A stretch of 64,000 nt of DNA from Mactromeris polynyma (taxonomy: Eukaryota; Mollusca; Bivalvia; Venerida; Mactridae), in NCBI GenBank assembly GCA_032209605.1, contig JASFXZ010000039.1:4712001-4776000 (forward strand), in the 5' to 3' direction. Below the pieces are notes generated by a model, which was given only the letters and a program-made list of their open reading frames with translations, was not told where the DNA came from and did no database searches. Every line of letters starts with the position of its first letter. Position 1 is the first letter of the stretch. The position numbers and the translations under genes are program-made. Positions 10,831-22,437 of the stretch are shown piece after piece.

Positions 10831-12474
10831 GCCAAAAGTATTATTTGTTTATCCCGTTTAACCATTGTAACACAAACTAATTCATGGTTTTATATGCATA
10901 ATTATTTCACTACGAAAGTCCAGACTCCTTTTACAGTTGTAAAGTAACAACATGTTTTTAAATTTGAAGACCGAATCGTTTCATTGAGATTTATTACTAC
11001 ACTATTTTCCATATGAAAAGGTTCAGGTTACTTGAGTTCACCATGTTAATACCTATGGAGTTATGTAACAACCAGACTGCTACACTACTTTGTCTCACTC
11101 CAACCCTTTATAATATTGGAATTGTACATTGTTAAATCTTTAAAATGTGTCATTATCGGACTACTTTTCCTGGCGCATTTAATATCTCTGATTTATTTCT
11201 GGAACTTTTAGAAGGTTTTCGAGTCTAATTACTTTATAGAATATCCTGGAACTATGTATCGATGAAACATGAGTGTGTGTGTGATGGGGCTAATTCCTAG
11301 AGGAGAGCGGATGGATGGCATATGAATATAAATATTTAAAGTAATCACCTTCCAATAATATCATGCAGGCGCGGTCCTGAACATTGGGGCGGCGATGGGG
11401 AGGTAATGGGAGGGGTGTCCGCCCGGAACCGTTAGATTTTTTTTTAAATAGTGATGAACATGGAGTTATTTGTAGACCTCTTAGCCTTTGAGATCAGTAT
11501 CTTGTTGGATGGAATTGTTGAATTATGACAGGGTGAGTTTTGTAAAATTAGGGAGAAATAATGTAAAGAAATTACAAACAGGTAAAAACAACTATACATG
11601 TGTATAAATTCAATCAAGCAGTAATCTGCAATAGCAAAATACATCTACACTGAATCAACACGGTGTTATTTGATAACCAAATTATGTAGCACTGTAGAAG
11701 TCGTCTAACATCGTTCAACACACAAGAACGCGGTTCGTTTGCTCTTATAAAGTCATTTGCAACACCGTAAAAGGCCATGGCATCTTTAGCGTCTCTGTGG
11801 ACAAGAAATACGTCAGCAAAAGAATAAGTCTTTATCATACCTCATCATAGTGAAACCACGAGAAATTCTGAAACCATACTGCCCTAAATGAACGCTATTC
11901 TGGTGCCATTTTACCAAACAAACATTCATGAAAATAAAGTCGTTAGGTTGAGTTGGTTTATCCATTTTAGCATGTGTAAGACATTCCACGGAATTTATTT
12001 TTGTTTGCTGGTTTTTTAGACTGAAAGCAATTATCATATACCTTTTGAAAATTTCAGCGTGATGCTTTAAAAAAGACTAGCCGCCTTTAATCATCCATGT
12101 CGGTTGTCGGTCATCCGTCAGAAATGTACAGTTTGTATTAATTAAACATATCAACACCATACATTTTCACACCATATCAACTAACTATTGGAATAACACT
12201 AAAATACACTGTCGCCTTGGAAACCGCTAGTGACAAGTCCGTATCCGCCGTTTTTTTGCCGCTCCAATTTGCTTACCACTTTTCGGCAGCAAAATCTTGA
12301 AAAATCTCAGCTTATGACAGGCGCATGACCGTTGCTTGCCGAATTATTGGGCGGCAGTCGCCGCTCTTCCCACCCCAGTCGCGGCTCAACTGTTTTATTC
12401 CATATTCCATGCAAACTATCTGACATATTTACACATACTTTGATATTACAAAACTCTTTAGTTACAAAACGAAA
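10831..12474. other. no supported gene
   Basis: AT-rich. Around 11370-11420 lies a short G-rich patch (ggggcggcgatgggg). Minus ORFs 11444-12037 overlap in three frames without splice or family support. Confidence 0.45.
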
Positions 12475-13630
12475 GTATGCGACGAGTTGCCAACTTGGCT
12501 ACATTGACGAGTGGTACCGTCCCACAGCACCTTCTGTGATTTGATTAGCAAGGGGCTCGTCAGAGCCAATTACTATAGTAGGCGAAATGTACCATGACAA
12601 CTAGCTGGTGGTCAATGATTAAGGGGCTACAGTGAGATTGATAAGGATCGTGAGTACACTCCAGAAGTCATACAATGATAAATAGAGCCAATGAGCTTAT
12701 TTTATACAGCAATATTGCACTTGTAGCATAGACTCCGCCATATCGTCACATTCAACGTTAAGGCGTATAATAACTCTATCTCGAGAGCGTTTGACAGGAA
12801 AAACTCGGACAAACGTAACTTTGGGTCCTTGACTGTTGACATGATGAGCAATTTCTCGGATCGTTATTGTTGGACGGTACCGCTCAGGTACCGTCTATAG
12901 TAGTGGCAATTTTGAGAGGCATACAACAATTGGTTCCCGTTTTTCAAAACGCAAAACAGACTGAAAGCCGGTAATAAGTCATTTTTATACACATTGACCC
13001 TATTACTTAGCGAAAAGTAGTTTCAAAGTTTACCGACCCTGATAATATCATAAACGTTTCAATAAATGAAATATTGAAAAGGTGACCTGCTAAAGTGATT
13101 TGTGAACTAATTAGCTGTTTCTGTGGAGATCTGATGGGTTTTAAGCAATGTTTTAATACACACTAGTTTGTTTATAGTTTTGGATTTATCGTAGATATGG
13201 TGTCATATTTCTACGTACACCTCACTCTGTGCTTGGAAAATTAATTGGAAAATACCCCACTTAAGGCGACACCAAATTGATCTCTCGTTCGTCGGATTTT
13301 CCACACCAAATTATCAGGATTTGAAAAACAAATATTTTAATTTGCGCTGGGTCGAAATTTCCTGGTACCAAAAAAAGGTGAATTGCGTATTAATTTGTCG
13401 GGGTTTTGTTTGTTTATTATCATCCGCAAATGGAAGAACATGTTCCCGGCGACTAGCGCTTTATCGTGTCGGTAGACTGTCTTGCACACAGGTACTTGAC
13501 TAATGTCAAAATGTGTATATATATGTATCTTTTATATACATATATATACGGAAACTTGTATGCAACGAGTTGCCAGCTTGGCTACAGAGACGAGTGGTAC
13601 CGTCCCACAGCACTTTTGTGCTTTGATATT
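12475..13630. repeat. pair of ~70-bp direct repeats plus an inverted partial copy
   Basis: The segment tatgc-n-acgagttgcca through acgagtggtaccgtcccaca is present at 12475-12546 and at 13559-13630, about 85-90% identical. A shorter inverted relative (ggacggtaccgctca) lies near 12870 and is followed by another ggtaccgtc. The arrangement could be ends of nested mobile elements, but no target duplication was clear. DNA between the copies has no supported gene. Confidence 0.6.
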
Positions 13631-15584
13631 AGTATAACCACTGATAAAGAACCGTCTAGTTTTACGTCGTGTCATACGTTCAAACGCTTCTTCGCCTTTA
13701 TCTTGATGACGCGGTGTTATGAGCACTGGAATAGGACGAATACAATCATCAGTTCGGTGCATATCTTCAAGAAAAGCTTCGTGAAATTAATGGCGGATTT
13801 AATGATGACTGAAAAGCTTTCACGGAACAAGATAAAACATTCATGAAAGCAAGACAAATATCTTAACATGAAACGTTGCGTGTTAATGCTTTAATCTGCC
13901 ATACTGGTCAGTTAGAACTTAAGATTTTCATGATAACAGGCACTTCATTTTCGCGAAAATTTATCTGTTTTTATGAAACAACAGTTAACATTCGGAATGT
14001 TTCTATTGTTTCCTGAGAATGAAACTGTTTTGAAAAAAATAAGCCTGTTTACATATCATGAATTTAAGCTTAGAAATAAAATGTTGTATTTGAATTGATT
14101 GTCTTTATTTTACGTGTATGTTTTACTATTGTTTACATGTATATATTATTGTGTACACATTGTCATAGGTAATAGACACATGTGCTGTATCTCGCATATC
14201 TTCTCCACATAATAATGAACATGCTCTTTATTATGTTATTATATACACATGTACTGTACCACTGTTCTGTCAGTATGCTTTGTATTGTCCTCATGGGCTA
14301 TCAGCCTTTTGGAAATAAAATAAATATCTACCTACAAATGAGAAGTAGGGGTCATAAATGTCCGCGGCCCATTGTCGTTGCATGTTCTTGTCACGGCGGA
14401 ATATAATTATTATTGAATTATTTTAATTATTGAATTACGAAGGGAAACTCTTTTCAAACCGTGACAAATCAACTTTCGTGCGCAAACAAATGAACAGACT
14501 TAACTTTCTATACTTTATCGCGATGCAAATATTATGTTTCACCTTATCACATTGAAATTAAGATAGGCTAAACAATAATTTATATTTTAATTTAAACACT
14601 ATCCAATAGAGGTAGATACATTGTGCACATACATGTTACGAGTATTGCTCAAATTATGTCCTTTGGATGGAACTCGTTTGCTGTAATGTGGATTATCTTT
14701 CATTTTAGCGTTTTAGTTTTTTAACGATTTTTGTTGATAATAGTCAGATTCAGTTCTGTTCTGCTCTGTTTTAATTTAGAAAACACTAGGTTCTGTTTTG
14801 TACGCTTTATCGGCGTCCAAACACGGCATCTGATGAAAGTGATATATCCGGATGTAGCGATTATACAAACTGTTAATGAACACCGAAAGCGCTTTTATGG
14901 GGGGGGGGGGATATAGGACTTTTATAGAATAGCCTCGAGATGAAATATTGGTATGGTCAATTATATTGGGTGGCAATATACAGCTTGACGTTTTGATCTG
15001 TAAAGGTGTGAACTTGAACATTGTAAAACTTGATTACAATCAAAACAATTTAGGCGATGATTCTGTTTAACATTATACTAGAATGAAAATATTTAAAGTG
15101 ATGCTATTTATATGTAACAAGCTTAATTCGATCCCTGTTTTTATATATATTGTAATAGAGATGTTGCAATTATTCAGACAAATATATATTTCTTCTGGGT
15201 TGAGTATGGAATGACCCCTACAGACACTCTGAAGAAGATGAAATATGTTGAGCAGCACAGTGATGTGTCACAAGCATTCGTATTCATGTGGCACAAGAGA
15301 TTTTGACAATCTCTGATTTCAGAGAGTGGATGCCCCCCCCATACTACCCCGACCTCCAACTCCTGGATTTTGCTTACGTTCCGGCGCTGAAGTCCCATCT
15401 GCGAGGGTGAAAGTATGCAATTCAAGTGTTAACAGAAATCTAAATAAGGACTGGTTAAAACCTGTGTTTACGAGCTGGTTGGATGCAGTGCCATACAAAT
15501 GCGTACAGTATGGTGGCGAATATCTCGAGAAAGAGACATCAACATCACAAAACGACGTTGGCCTTACGCCGCGGTGTGTGGTTA
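13631..15584. other. no supported gene; 12-bp poly-G run
   Basis: Mostly AT-rich with scattered small ORFs. A run of twelve G occurs at 14899-14910. The ORF at 15326-15610 (plus) has an opposing minus ORF and no recognisable domain. Confidence 0.45.
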
Positions 15585-16311
15585 TGGCGCAGTCACACTA
15601 TAATGTATAGCAGTAACGTATGCCGACGTATGAGAATTTTCACCAACACGCTGGTGTACGTTGACATAAGTTACGGGTAGGTTTGGTATAAGGTGTATAC
15701 GCTAAAAGCACGCTGGTATAAGCTGGCATACGTTGTTATACGTTGTTATACGCAGAGGCCGAAATAATTGGGCGTATGCCGACGTCCTCTTCATAGGTTA
15801 GGCATACGTTAGGCATACTCTAGCCATACGCTAAGTACGTTACAGGTAGGTTACTCATACGTCGAGATACGCTAAGTACGTTAGAGGTAGTTTACTCATA
15901 CGTCGAGATACGTTGGCATGAAGCTCGCTGACTACAGTATGAATGCGGTAATGTAGAGACCGGCGCCGTATTTACGTAGAACGTCACGTGATCGTCGGTA
16001 AAACGCCGAGTGCGCTGCGCATAGGTTTATCATAAGTTACTCATACGTTGGGCATAAGTGGAGAACGCTGGACATACGCTGGTCATACGCTGTGATACGC
16101 TGCCATACGTTATATATAAGTTAGTGATAGGTTACTTATATGTTAGACGTACGATATGTATACGTTCAATACGTTATGCATACGCCCAATTTATTCATGC
16201 TGTAGAATTTTCGATGCTTTTTTTGACGTATGCCGACGTGTTGACATTATTTTATGATTTTTCATACGCTATGTATAAGTTTCTCTAATACGTCATAGTG
16301 TGACTGCACCA
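15585..16311. mobile_element. non-coding TIR element filled with a CATACG-type word, 727 bp
   Basis: The left end reads TGGCGCAGTCACACTATAAT. The right end, reverse-complemented, reads TGGTGCAGTCACACTATGAC. Both are flanked by TTA (15582-15584 and 16312-16314), an exact 3-bp target duplication as used by PIF/Harbinger elements. The interior is made of degenerate 10-11-bp words around catacgctgg, ttacgttata and catacgtcgag, including a ~41-bp direct repeat (cgctaagtacgtta...catacgtcgagata). No coding sequence is recognised. The family is assigned only from the TSD length, and similar ends occur on the element at 16678. Confidence 0.75.
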
Positions 16312-16319
16312 TTAAACAG

Positions 16320-16370
16320 TCACATGGTTAGCTCATTCGGATGAGAACCGTGCTAGCCTTAAGGTTGTTG
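16320..16370 (+). repeat. partial tRNA-like head
   Basis: Contains atggttagctcattcggatg, an A-box-like D arm, without a clear B-box. Confidence 0.3.
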
Positions 16371-16677
16371 ACACACTGTATGATTGATTGTGTATTATCC
16401 TAATGTAGGGGAGATAACTGCTATGGTCTTGTGTATGTCTGTTTATAAGAGTTATATGTGTTACTTTGGTTTAGAGGTTAGTTCTGGAATAAAAGAGCAT
16501 GGAACCTTCAATGGTGTTTGTTTTCGACGTACTTACAATATAACTATATCAGCTACGAACTGGGACATCATTACGCATGTCTTATTTCGTATTCTGATGT
16601 ATATAATTTATTTATTGAGAGCAAGGTCAGTATATGACTGCTTATGTATTCGTCCTTGATTATATACAGTAGCGTAA

Positions 16678-17361
16678 TGGCCCGATCACACTGGCCCGAA
16701 TGCCATCGGATCATATTCGGGAAGCATTCGGTGTGTTCTAGGAGCATACTGGCTGTTCGGCTCCGTACGGATGCATACGGAACGGCATTCGGTAGCTCCA
16801 AAAATTTGTTGTGCATGTTCAAAATAATTTTTATCGACCATCCGAATGTGGCGTCCATGTGTATTCGGGAAGTATTCGGGAAGCATTCTAGGAGCATACG
16901 GCATGTACGGAAAACGTTCGGGAAGCATGCGTCTAGTTCTTGGTGCATTCGGAATGAAAATTTGCCGGGAGGTGCTGGGTTCCGTATGCTTTCCGACGGG
17001 CGGTTCTTAAGGCATTCGGCCGGACGTCAGGGTAAGCCGAAAACGTTCGGAAAGCGTGTGAAAAGCATGCGGTAAGAGTTCGGTTCATTCGTGGTCGATT
17101 CGCCGTGTTCTGAAAGCATTCGGAAAGCATACGGAAAGCGTTCGGAAAGGAGACCTTTCGAAGTCAACATGCGGGAAGTATTCGGTCTATTCTGAAAGCA
17201 TTCTGAAACCATACTGAAAACATTCGGAAAGCAAACGGAAAGCATTCAATGATACATTGGGGAAAACACATTCGGAGAGACATTCGGCCAGTTTAAAAAA
17301 TCACACCACTTTCGTATACGGAAAACAAACGTAAGTTCATTCGGGCCAGTCTGATCGCCCA
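16678..17361. mobile_element. non-coding TIR element filled with a CATTCGGAAAG word, 684 bp
   Basis: The left end reads TGGCCCGATCACACTGGCCC. The right end, reverse-complemented, reads TGGGCGATCAGACTGGCCC. Both continue into the same GAATG. Flanks are TAA and TAT, so the target duplication is imperfect. The interior repeats an 11-bp word (agcattcggaa, agcatacggaa, agcgttcggaa and variants) in one orientation for most of its length. The overlapping ORFs on both strands (for example minus proteins rich in MLSECFPN-like runs) are read-through of this word, since 11 bp cycles all three frames. Confidence 0.7.
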
Positions 17362-20300
17362 TATTAAGCAATATTTTACGATACAATAATATTCATGAGT
17401 TCGATTAAGACATAACTGGCTATGCGTGCAAGTTTGCACGAGGCCTATACATTTATAACATATTTAATGCGAGATACAAAACGAGATAAAACTCAATAAA
17501 TTGAGCATATCTTTAACTGAGTTTTGCCTTTTTGCCCCATGTATGGGACAAAGCGCATTTTTGAAAAGGTGCAATATTCTCGAAACATTATATAGGGGCC
17601 TATCTATAAATAACTTCTTCTAAAATGTAGTAGAATTTCGCGATCCTGTAAGCACTGCCTGAATACCGTCAAACAAACGCACGAATGGCAAAAATCGAGA
17701 ATACAAGGTGTACGAGGCAATACTTAAATATCAACTTATCAGCGTTAACACAAAATAGTGTAAAATGACTAAAATGAGAATAAAAAAATTATCTTTGAAG
17801 ATATTAAAATTCACATCTGCGTAAGACGTCACAAAAAGAATATCGCGCGGCACAGCAAATCTAACGATGTCAGAATTTTTACGCGTAGGCCCTTTACCTC
17901 GAATGGGCATTTTGCCCACCTTACTCAACACATGTTATTATATACGTAATAGTTTTTAAAGTGCTTTGAATGATTAGTTACTGGCTTCTTAGTCCATTGT
18001 ATTTGTGTTTATAGCTGCATGATAAGCTCGTCTTATTGCCATGAATTACATCGACGACCATACAAGTCTGTAAAATCACGTATGTTTCAAGAAAAGCACA
18101 AGCTATCTGAAAAGTGTATGGAATAGAATTAAGTGTATGATCATTTTCCATTAACTAACATTATGAAAAAGTATATTGTATTGGTTGACTGACGAGTTCT
18201 TGTTTCTCATCTTAGACGAATATTAAGAAATATTATAAGTAAGGAATGTTTCAGTTTAATTTGGATGTAATATTAGTATTTTAACTTCGTTATATTTCCA
18301 CAGACTAACTCATATCAAGTGAAGAGATATGTCTTATAAACAATTAAAGTGTTATACAAACGTATCACCTATAATAACGTCGTAGTTTAGTTCCTTTCCA
18401 ATAGTTGTGCTTTAATATTTGATCTCTCTTTGAGACTAGCACTAATGCGACCGGTATTTTCCGTACGGATGGCTAAACGTGTTCGGAACTGTTTCGAACA
18501 GGTTTCAAGTGCCATTTTTCGCCAAAAGAACCTTTGTTCAACTAGACGATTCTTGTTGCTTGCTTCCGCATTGAGTCTTACAATGACGTATCGGGATTCC
18601 GTTTACTAAAAAGATTCTCATCATAGTAGGTTTAGGCATTATCTTTGATGTTGCGTGTGCCTTGTACTATAATATTTAAATTATCTCTGCCATACTTTCC
18701 ACAGAGACTACATACATTCATTTTGGCAGCCATATCGGAACTACTTTCCCGCCACGTTTCTTCCGAAGTATATGTATATTAATAATAGCCGAAATGATCC
18801 GATTGTAATATCTTCAGTTTGTTAGCAGTAGCGTTGTTCGACTTCACTCGGACCACGCTATCAGCCTGATTAAATGACAGCAATAGCTTCGTAATAGTTA
18901 ATTGAATTAGATGCAATTTCCTGACATTTTTCTGACCAAAACATGTATATATAGCAAGCGAAATTTAACCGATCCAGACGGAGTTTTCGTGTGACACGGA
19001 CAGACAGAAGGACAAACAGTTCATAACTTGGTACCAGTGTGACGATATTTCAATTCTACATTTTAAAAAGCAGGCGAGAAATGTTCATTGAAAGTGGCAT
19101 ATGTATCGTTTTTTACCGCATAATAAGCCGTGTATGGCATATTTCTCAAGCCGTACGGACAGACGGACGGTTAAAGGTTTCGGCATTTCTGAGTATGAAG
19201 TAATAGATATAATCAATACCTTAAGTACTTAGTTTCATATCATTACTATCCGTTGAGTAGCATGCATTTAAAGGGACCTCGATAAGTAGCTCTTTGTTAA
19301 TCTGAATTGGTAATTGGTGTATTTTGTATTAAGCCTATCGCTCTGCATTTACATAATTATTGCCTTTATAAATGTATAAATGATGCAGATGCAAAGTCCT
19401 ATGTTTCATGTATTTTTCTCCGTTTGAATGTAATGAATTAGGAGATAATTGATTTCCCTTAGAATATCTCCAATAGGTGTCGCTAGTAGGTGCTTGTGGC
19501 ACGAGATTCTCATGTAAGCGTTTAGGTTTGAAAAGCTTACGACAGCCGACACATTAATACCTGTTTTTTCTTTAACGTTAATTATGAAATTTTGACAACG
19601 TTACTCGGTCACTCACAAAGTAGTCGTTTGCCCAAGTGCTACCCATAAATCACAAATTAAACAGTAATTTGAAATTTATGTTGTCTTATGTCTTGTTTAT
19701 CGGAGGTGGTCGAGTTGAAAGGGAAACTATAAATAACAAAAAGATAACAGTGATGGGTGTTGGATATTTTAAAATATGGGCGTAATCCGTGTAGTACACG
19801 ACTGAAACCATCCCTAATATTCTCGTAAACATCGAGGGTAGGTTTCATGGGTGAAAGATTTAATGATAGTACAACACAACGTGCCAAAGATTATATGTAT
19901 GGCGTAATTGTACACACAGTATAACGGAGACCTTTTCAGGTGGTCAGTTTAAAGAATTAATCCCTCGGGCGTGTTTTCATACCGTGAAACTGAAATGCAC
20001 GAGAAGCTCGGTGTGTAGACAGTTTGTGTAATAATTATCTGTGTCGAATACTGGCGAAAAAACTCGAACACTTTTCGTAACGTCCGATTCTAGGGTCATC
20101 ATAATATGTGACCTTAAAATCACGGATTTTTGTAGCTGACTGTTATGTGTTGTGGAAATATGTGCGCCATTTCATGGCGGATGGAAATTTAGCATGTGTT
20201 TTACGATGTTTACGACTGGATTAAATGGACGAAATTGTACATACTTTGGATGGAATTATGTTTTATTTAGGATATATGTGTTTTATGTGCTCATTCGCTG

Positions 20301-20460
20301 TGTTATATCCTGGACGTTAATGGTCCCAGATAGGATAGTGTCCATTTTCTGTGACCGAGTCAAGAAATTTGGTGGTCTGCATATGTTGAATAGGTATAAA
20401 CATACATAATTATGTTCTTGTGCGAATTCGTCAGCAAAGATATTGCCTTATGTTGTAACA
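17362..20460. other. no supported gene
   Basis: About 3 kb of AT-rich DNA. ORFs at minus 17731-17931, minus 19657-19887 and plus 20152-20409 show no domain or splice support. The last begins near gcgccatttcatggcgga, a small palindrome-like YY1-type motif. Confidence 0.5.
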
Positions 20461-20468
20461 CTTTAGAC

Positions 20469-20522
20469 CAAAGGGGGTCGGCACATTAAAAATTCCACTA
20501 CCATCATATACTACCCCCTTTG
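20469..20522. mobile_element. 54-bp hAT-like MITE with exact 8-bp target duplication
   Basis: Inverted ends CAAAGGGGGTCGG and (reverse-complemented) CAAAGGGGGTAG enclose about 30 bp. The octamer CTTTAGAC flanks both sides exactly (20461-20468 and 20523-20530). Ends starting CA and an 8-bp TSD are hAT hallmarks. It is close to the minimum size for an element of this kind. Confidence 0.8.
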
Positions 20523-20559
20523 CTTTAGACATAGAATATCATTTTATTTGTATTTGGTG

Positions 20560-20812
20560 CTGTTGTAGTGGTGTGGGGTAGAACACCGTACTAGTGTTAC
20601 GGGGTCGTGGGTTCGAGCCCCACATTGGGCACACTTTTACCCCTTGATTGACTTCAAATGTGGCAGTAGTGTTGATGGCCTACAGTGGTTGAGCCTCAAA
20701 TGCCGGAATGTGGAGGAGTGTAGTGGTGTGGGCTTAGACGGCCGCCCGGTTAGCTCAGTCGGTAGAGCGCCTTACTAGTGTTAGGGGGTCGTGGGTTCTA
20801 GCTATATGTGCT
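20560..20812 (+). repeat. two tRNA-Thr(AGT)-like units separated by a SINE-type body
   Basis: Unit one (to 20632) has a perfect anticodon arm (CCGTA-CTAGTGT-TACGG, anticodon AGT) and T arm (GTGGG-TTCGAGC-CCCAC) but no matching 5' acceptor strand. Unit two (20744-20812) starts GCCCGGT-TA-GCTC with a full D arm and the same anticodon loop, then decays after gggttc. The arrangement fits a dimeric or rearranged tRNA-derived SINE rather than a tRNA gene. Confidence 0.65.
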
Positions 20813-21239
20813 CATAACTAGAGTTGACTGTTTTATATCATCTACTAGTATGTTTGTTTGAATGATGTGCACATTTTTATTCTAGAATCTGTTAAATTGA
20901 TGTTAATTTCTTGCCTTATAGATGACAGTGATTGAATCCAGTATCATGGAAGTAACCTTGCACCATTGGAGCATGGAAAATGCATTACAGAATAGAACAG
21001 AATCACACAGATAAGTGACTCTATTCACTTCATTTTTCTAAAATTTGTCTGCATAATTGTTTGTACCTGTTAATATAATTAGTTAACAAAAAACATCAAA
21101 ATCATCATCATCATCTAGAAGTTGAAAGAGTGATTGACTGGAGTAGTAATAGCAATAAAAATGTAAGTTGTATTCTCTACTACAATTTTGTTTATTCATT
21201 TATTTATTTTATCATCATTTGAAGTTTTCATTTATCATC
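20813..21239. other. no firm gene; one acceptor-like site
   Basis: A good polypyrimidine acceptor (ttaatttcttgccttatag, ending 20921) precedes a 30-codon open frame starting ATGACAGTG and ending TAA near 21014. No partner exon or family is visible. Confidence 0.2.
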
Positions 21240-21440
21240 ATTTCATTCATTATACCCCTGGCAAACAAAGTTTGTATACAGGAGTCACTCTGTTGGTTGG
21301 TCGGTTGGTCTGTTAACAAAAACTTTTGGAGCGAACTACATCTACAGCTTTTGGAGGATTTTCATGAAACTTCACATGGAAAATCTCCATGATGAGTTGT
21401 AGTGTGTGACATAATCATCATGGACTGTATATAAGCTTGA
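21240..21440. repeat. interspersed repeat with hairpin head
   Basis: Starts ataccc-ctggcaaac-aaa-gtttgtatacagg (an imperfect hairpin), then ggttggtcggttggtctg and gcttttggaggattttcatg. It has the same overall plan as the repeats at 9300 and 10412. Confidence 0.55.
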
Positions 21441-21470
21441 TATACAGCTCTTTTTTCTGACAAAGTGGTA

Positions 21471-21548
21471 CTGCTGGGGTATTACTCACTTCCAGTCTGC
21501 TGGGGTATTACTCACTTCCAGTCTGCTGGGGTATTACTCACTTCCAGT
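21471..21548. repeat. 26-bp tandem repeat, three exact copies
   Basis: The unit ctgctggggtattact + cacttccagt is repeated at 21471, 21497 and 21523 without mismatch. Confidence 0.95.
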
Positions 21549-22331
21549 GATAGTTTTAGTATCCTTGGTTGGTGTTTGTGGTGTTAGAGAGATGTTGGTT
21601 GAGTTACATGTTGGATGGTCAAGGAAGGTGATTTAGTCCCATTAATTGGTCAGTTTATAGATGTGGTTTTGTTGTTGCATTGACTGGTTTCTGTGGTAGG
21701 TAATGCATGGAAGACAGTGTAACTTACAGAAAGCAATATCAAGGTGCTTTAATTCATTTCAACTTTTGTGTATATACCAGTGCATTTGAAAGTGTTTCAA
21801 GTAATAAACATTTGCACTATGCTTTGACAAAACAGCCTCAGTCTGATTGGATGAATTTTAGAAATGTCAGAAGAGAATTATATTTGGTGAGAATAGGTAT
21901 TTTTCTGTCTTGCTTTCTTCCATCAAACTGTAGAAACATACATGAATAGAAGAGTTATTTTTCAATAGAATTATATAAGATATGCTATATAATGAAATAT
22001 TTATATTGAGATTGGTTTCCTAATCAGCAAGTTTAGGCTTATGCATGTAGTTTTGTGATTCCGTATATTGAGTAAAGACCATTTCTGTAGGCGGACTGTC
22101 TGACAGAGTGCATTGACCAAAGTCTGTTACAGTAAAGGTTACAAGTCAACATGTCATTCAGATTATTTCAATTGTGTGAATATGGTTAGAATTTTCCATA
22201 TTTTTCAGTTAGCAGAGTTAGATACTTAAATTTTTTTGACTCACCTGAGCTAGTTTTTATGGCTTGTTTGAAATACTGTCCTGTGCTCTACATGATAATA
22301 TTAGCTACACAAGAATATTAGTTGAGATAAG
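21549..22331. other. no recognisable feature
   Basis: AT-rich DNA. ORF 21707-21949 has no support. Confidence 0.4.
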
Positions 22332-22437
22332 CAGGGGCATTGCCAGCGATATTGAAGTTAAAACTTGAAAAAAACAATTATGACCAAAAGTGGACCCCTC
22401 CATAGAAAGTCTGAAAAATGGCCCAGCTACACCCCTG
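22332..22437. mobile_element. short MITE with CAGGGG(T/C)-type inverted ends, 106 bp
   Basis: The left end is CAGGGGCATTGCCAGC. The right end, reverse-complemented, is CAGGGGTGTAGCTGGGCC. Such CAGGGGCGTAGC-like ends are common on hAT-type non-autonomous elements. No exact 8-bp target duplication was found. Confidence 0.55.

Noticed and set aside
12332..13846. ORFs covering the acgagtggtaccgtcccaca repeat as a two-copy gene
   Set aside because: The shared part is only about 70 bp of repeat DNA, the frames differ and opposing ORFs exist.
16644..17245. Overlapping ORFs of 65-143 codons on both strands
   Set aside because: They are generated by the 11-bp word inside the TIR element at 16678-17361.
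20744..20812. Functional tRNA-Thr gene
   Set aside because: The D and anticodon arms are good, but the T arm breaks after gggttc and the 3' acceptor strand is missing.
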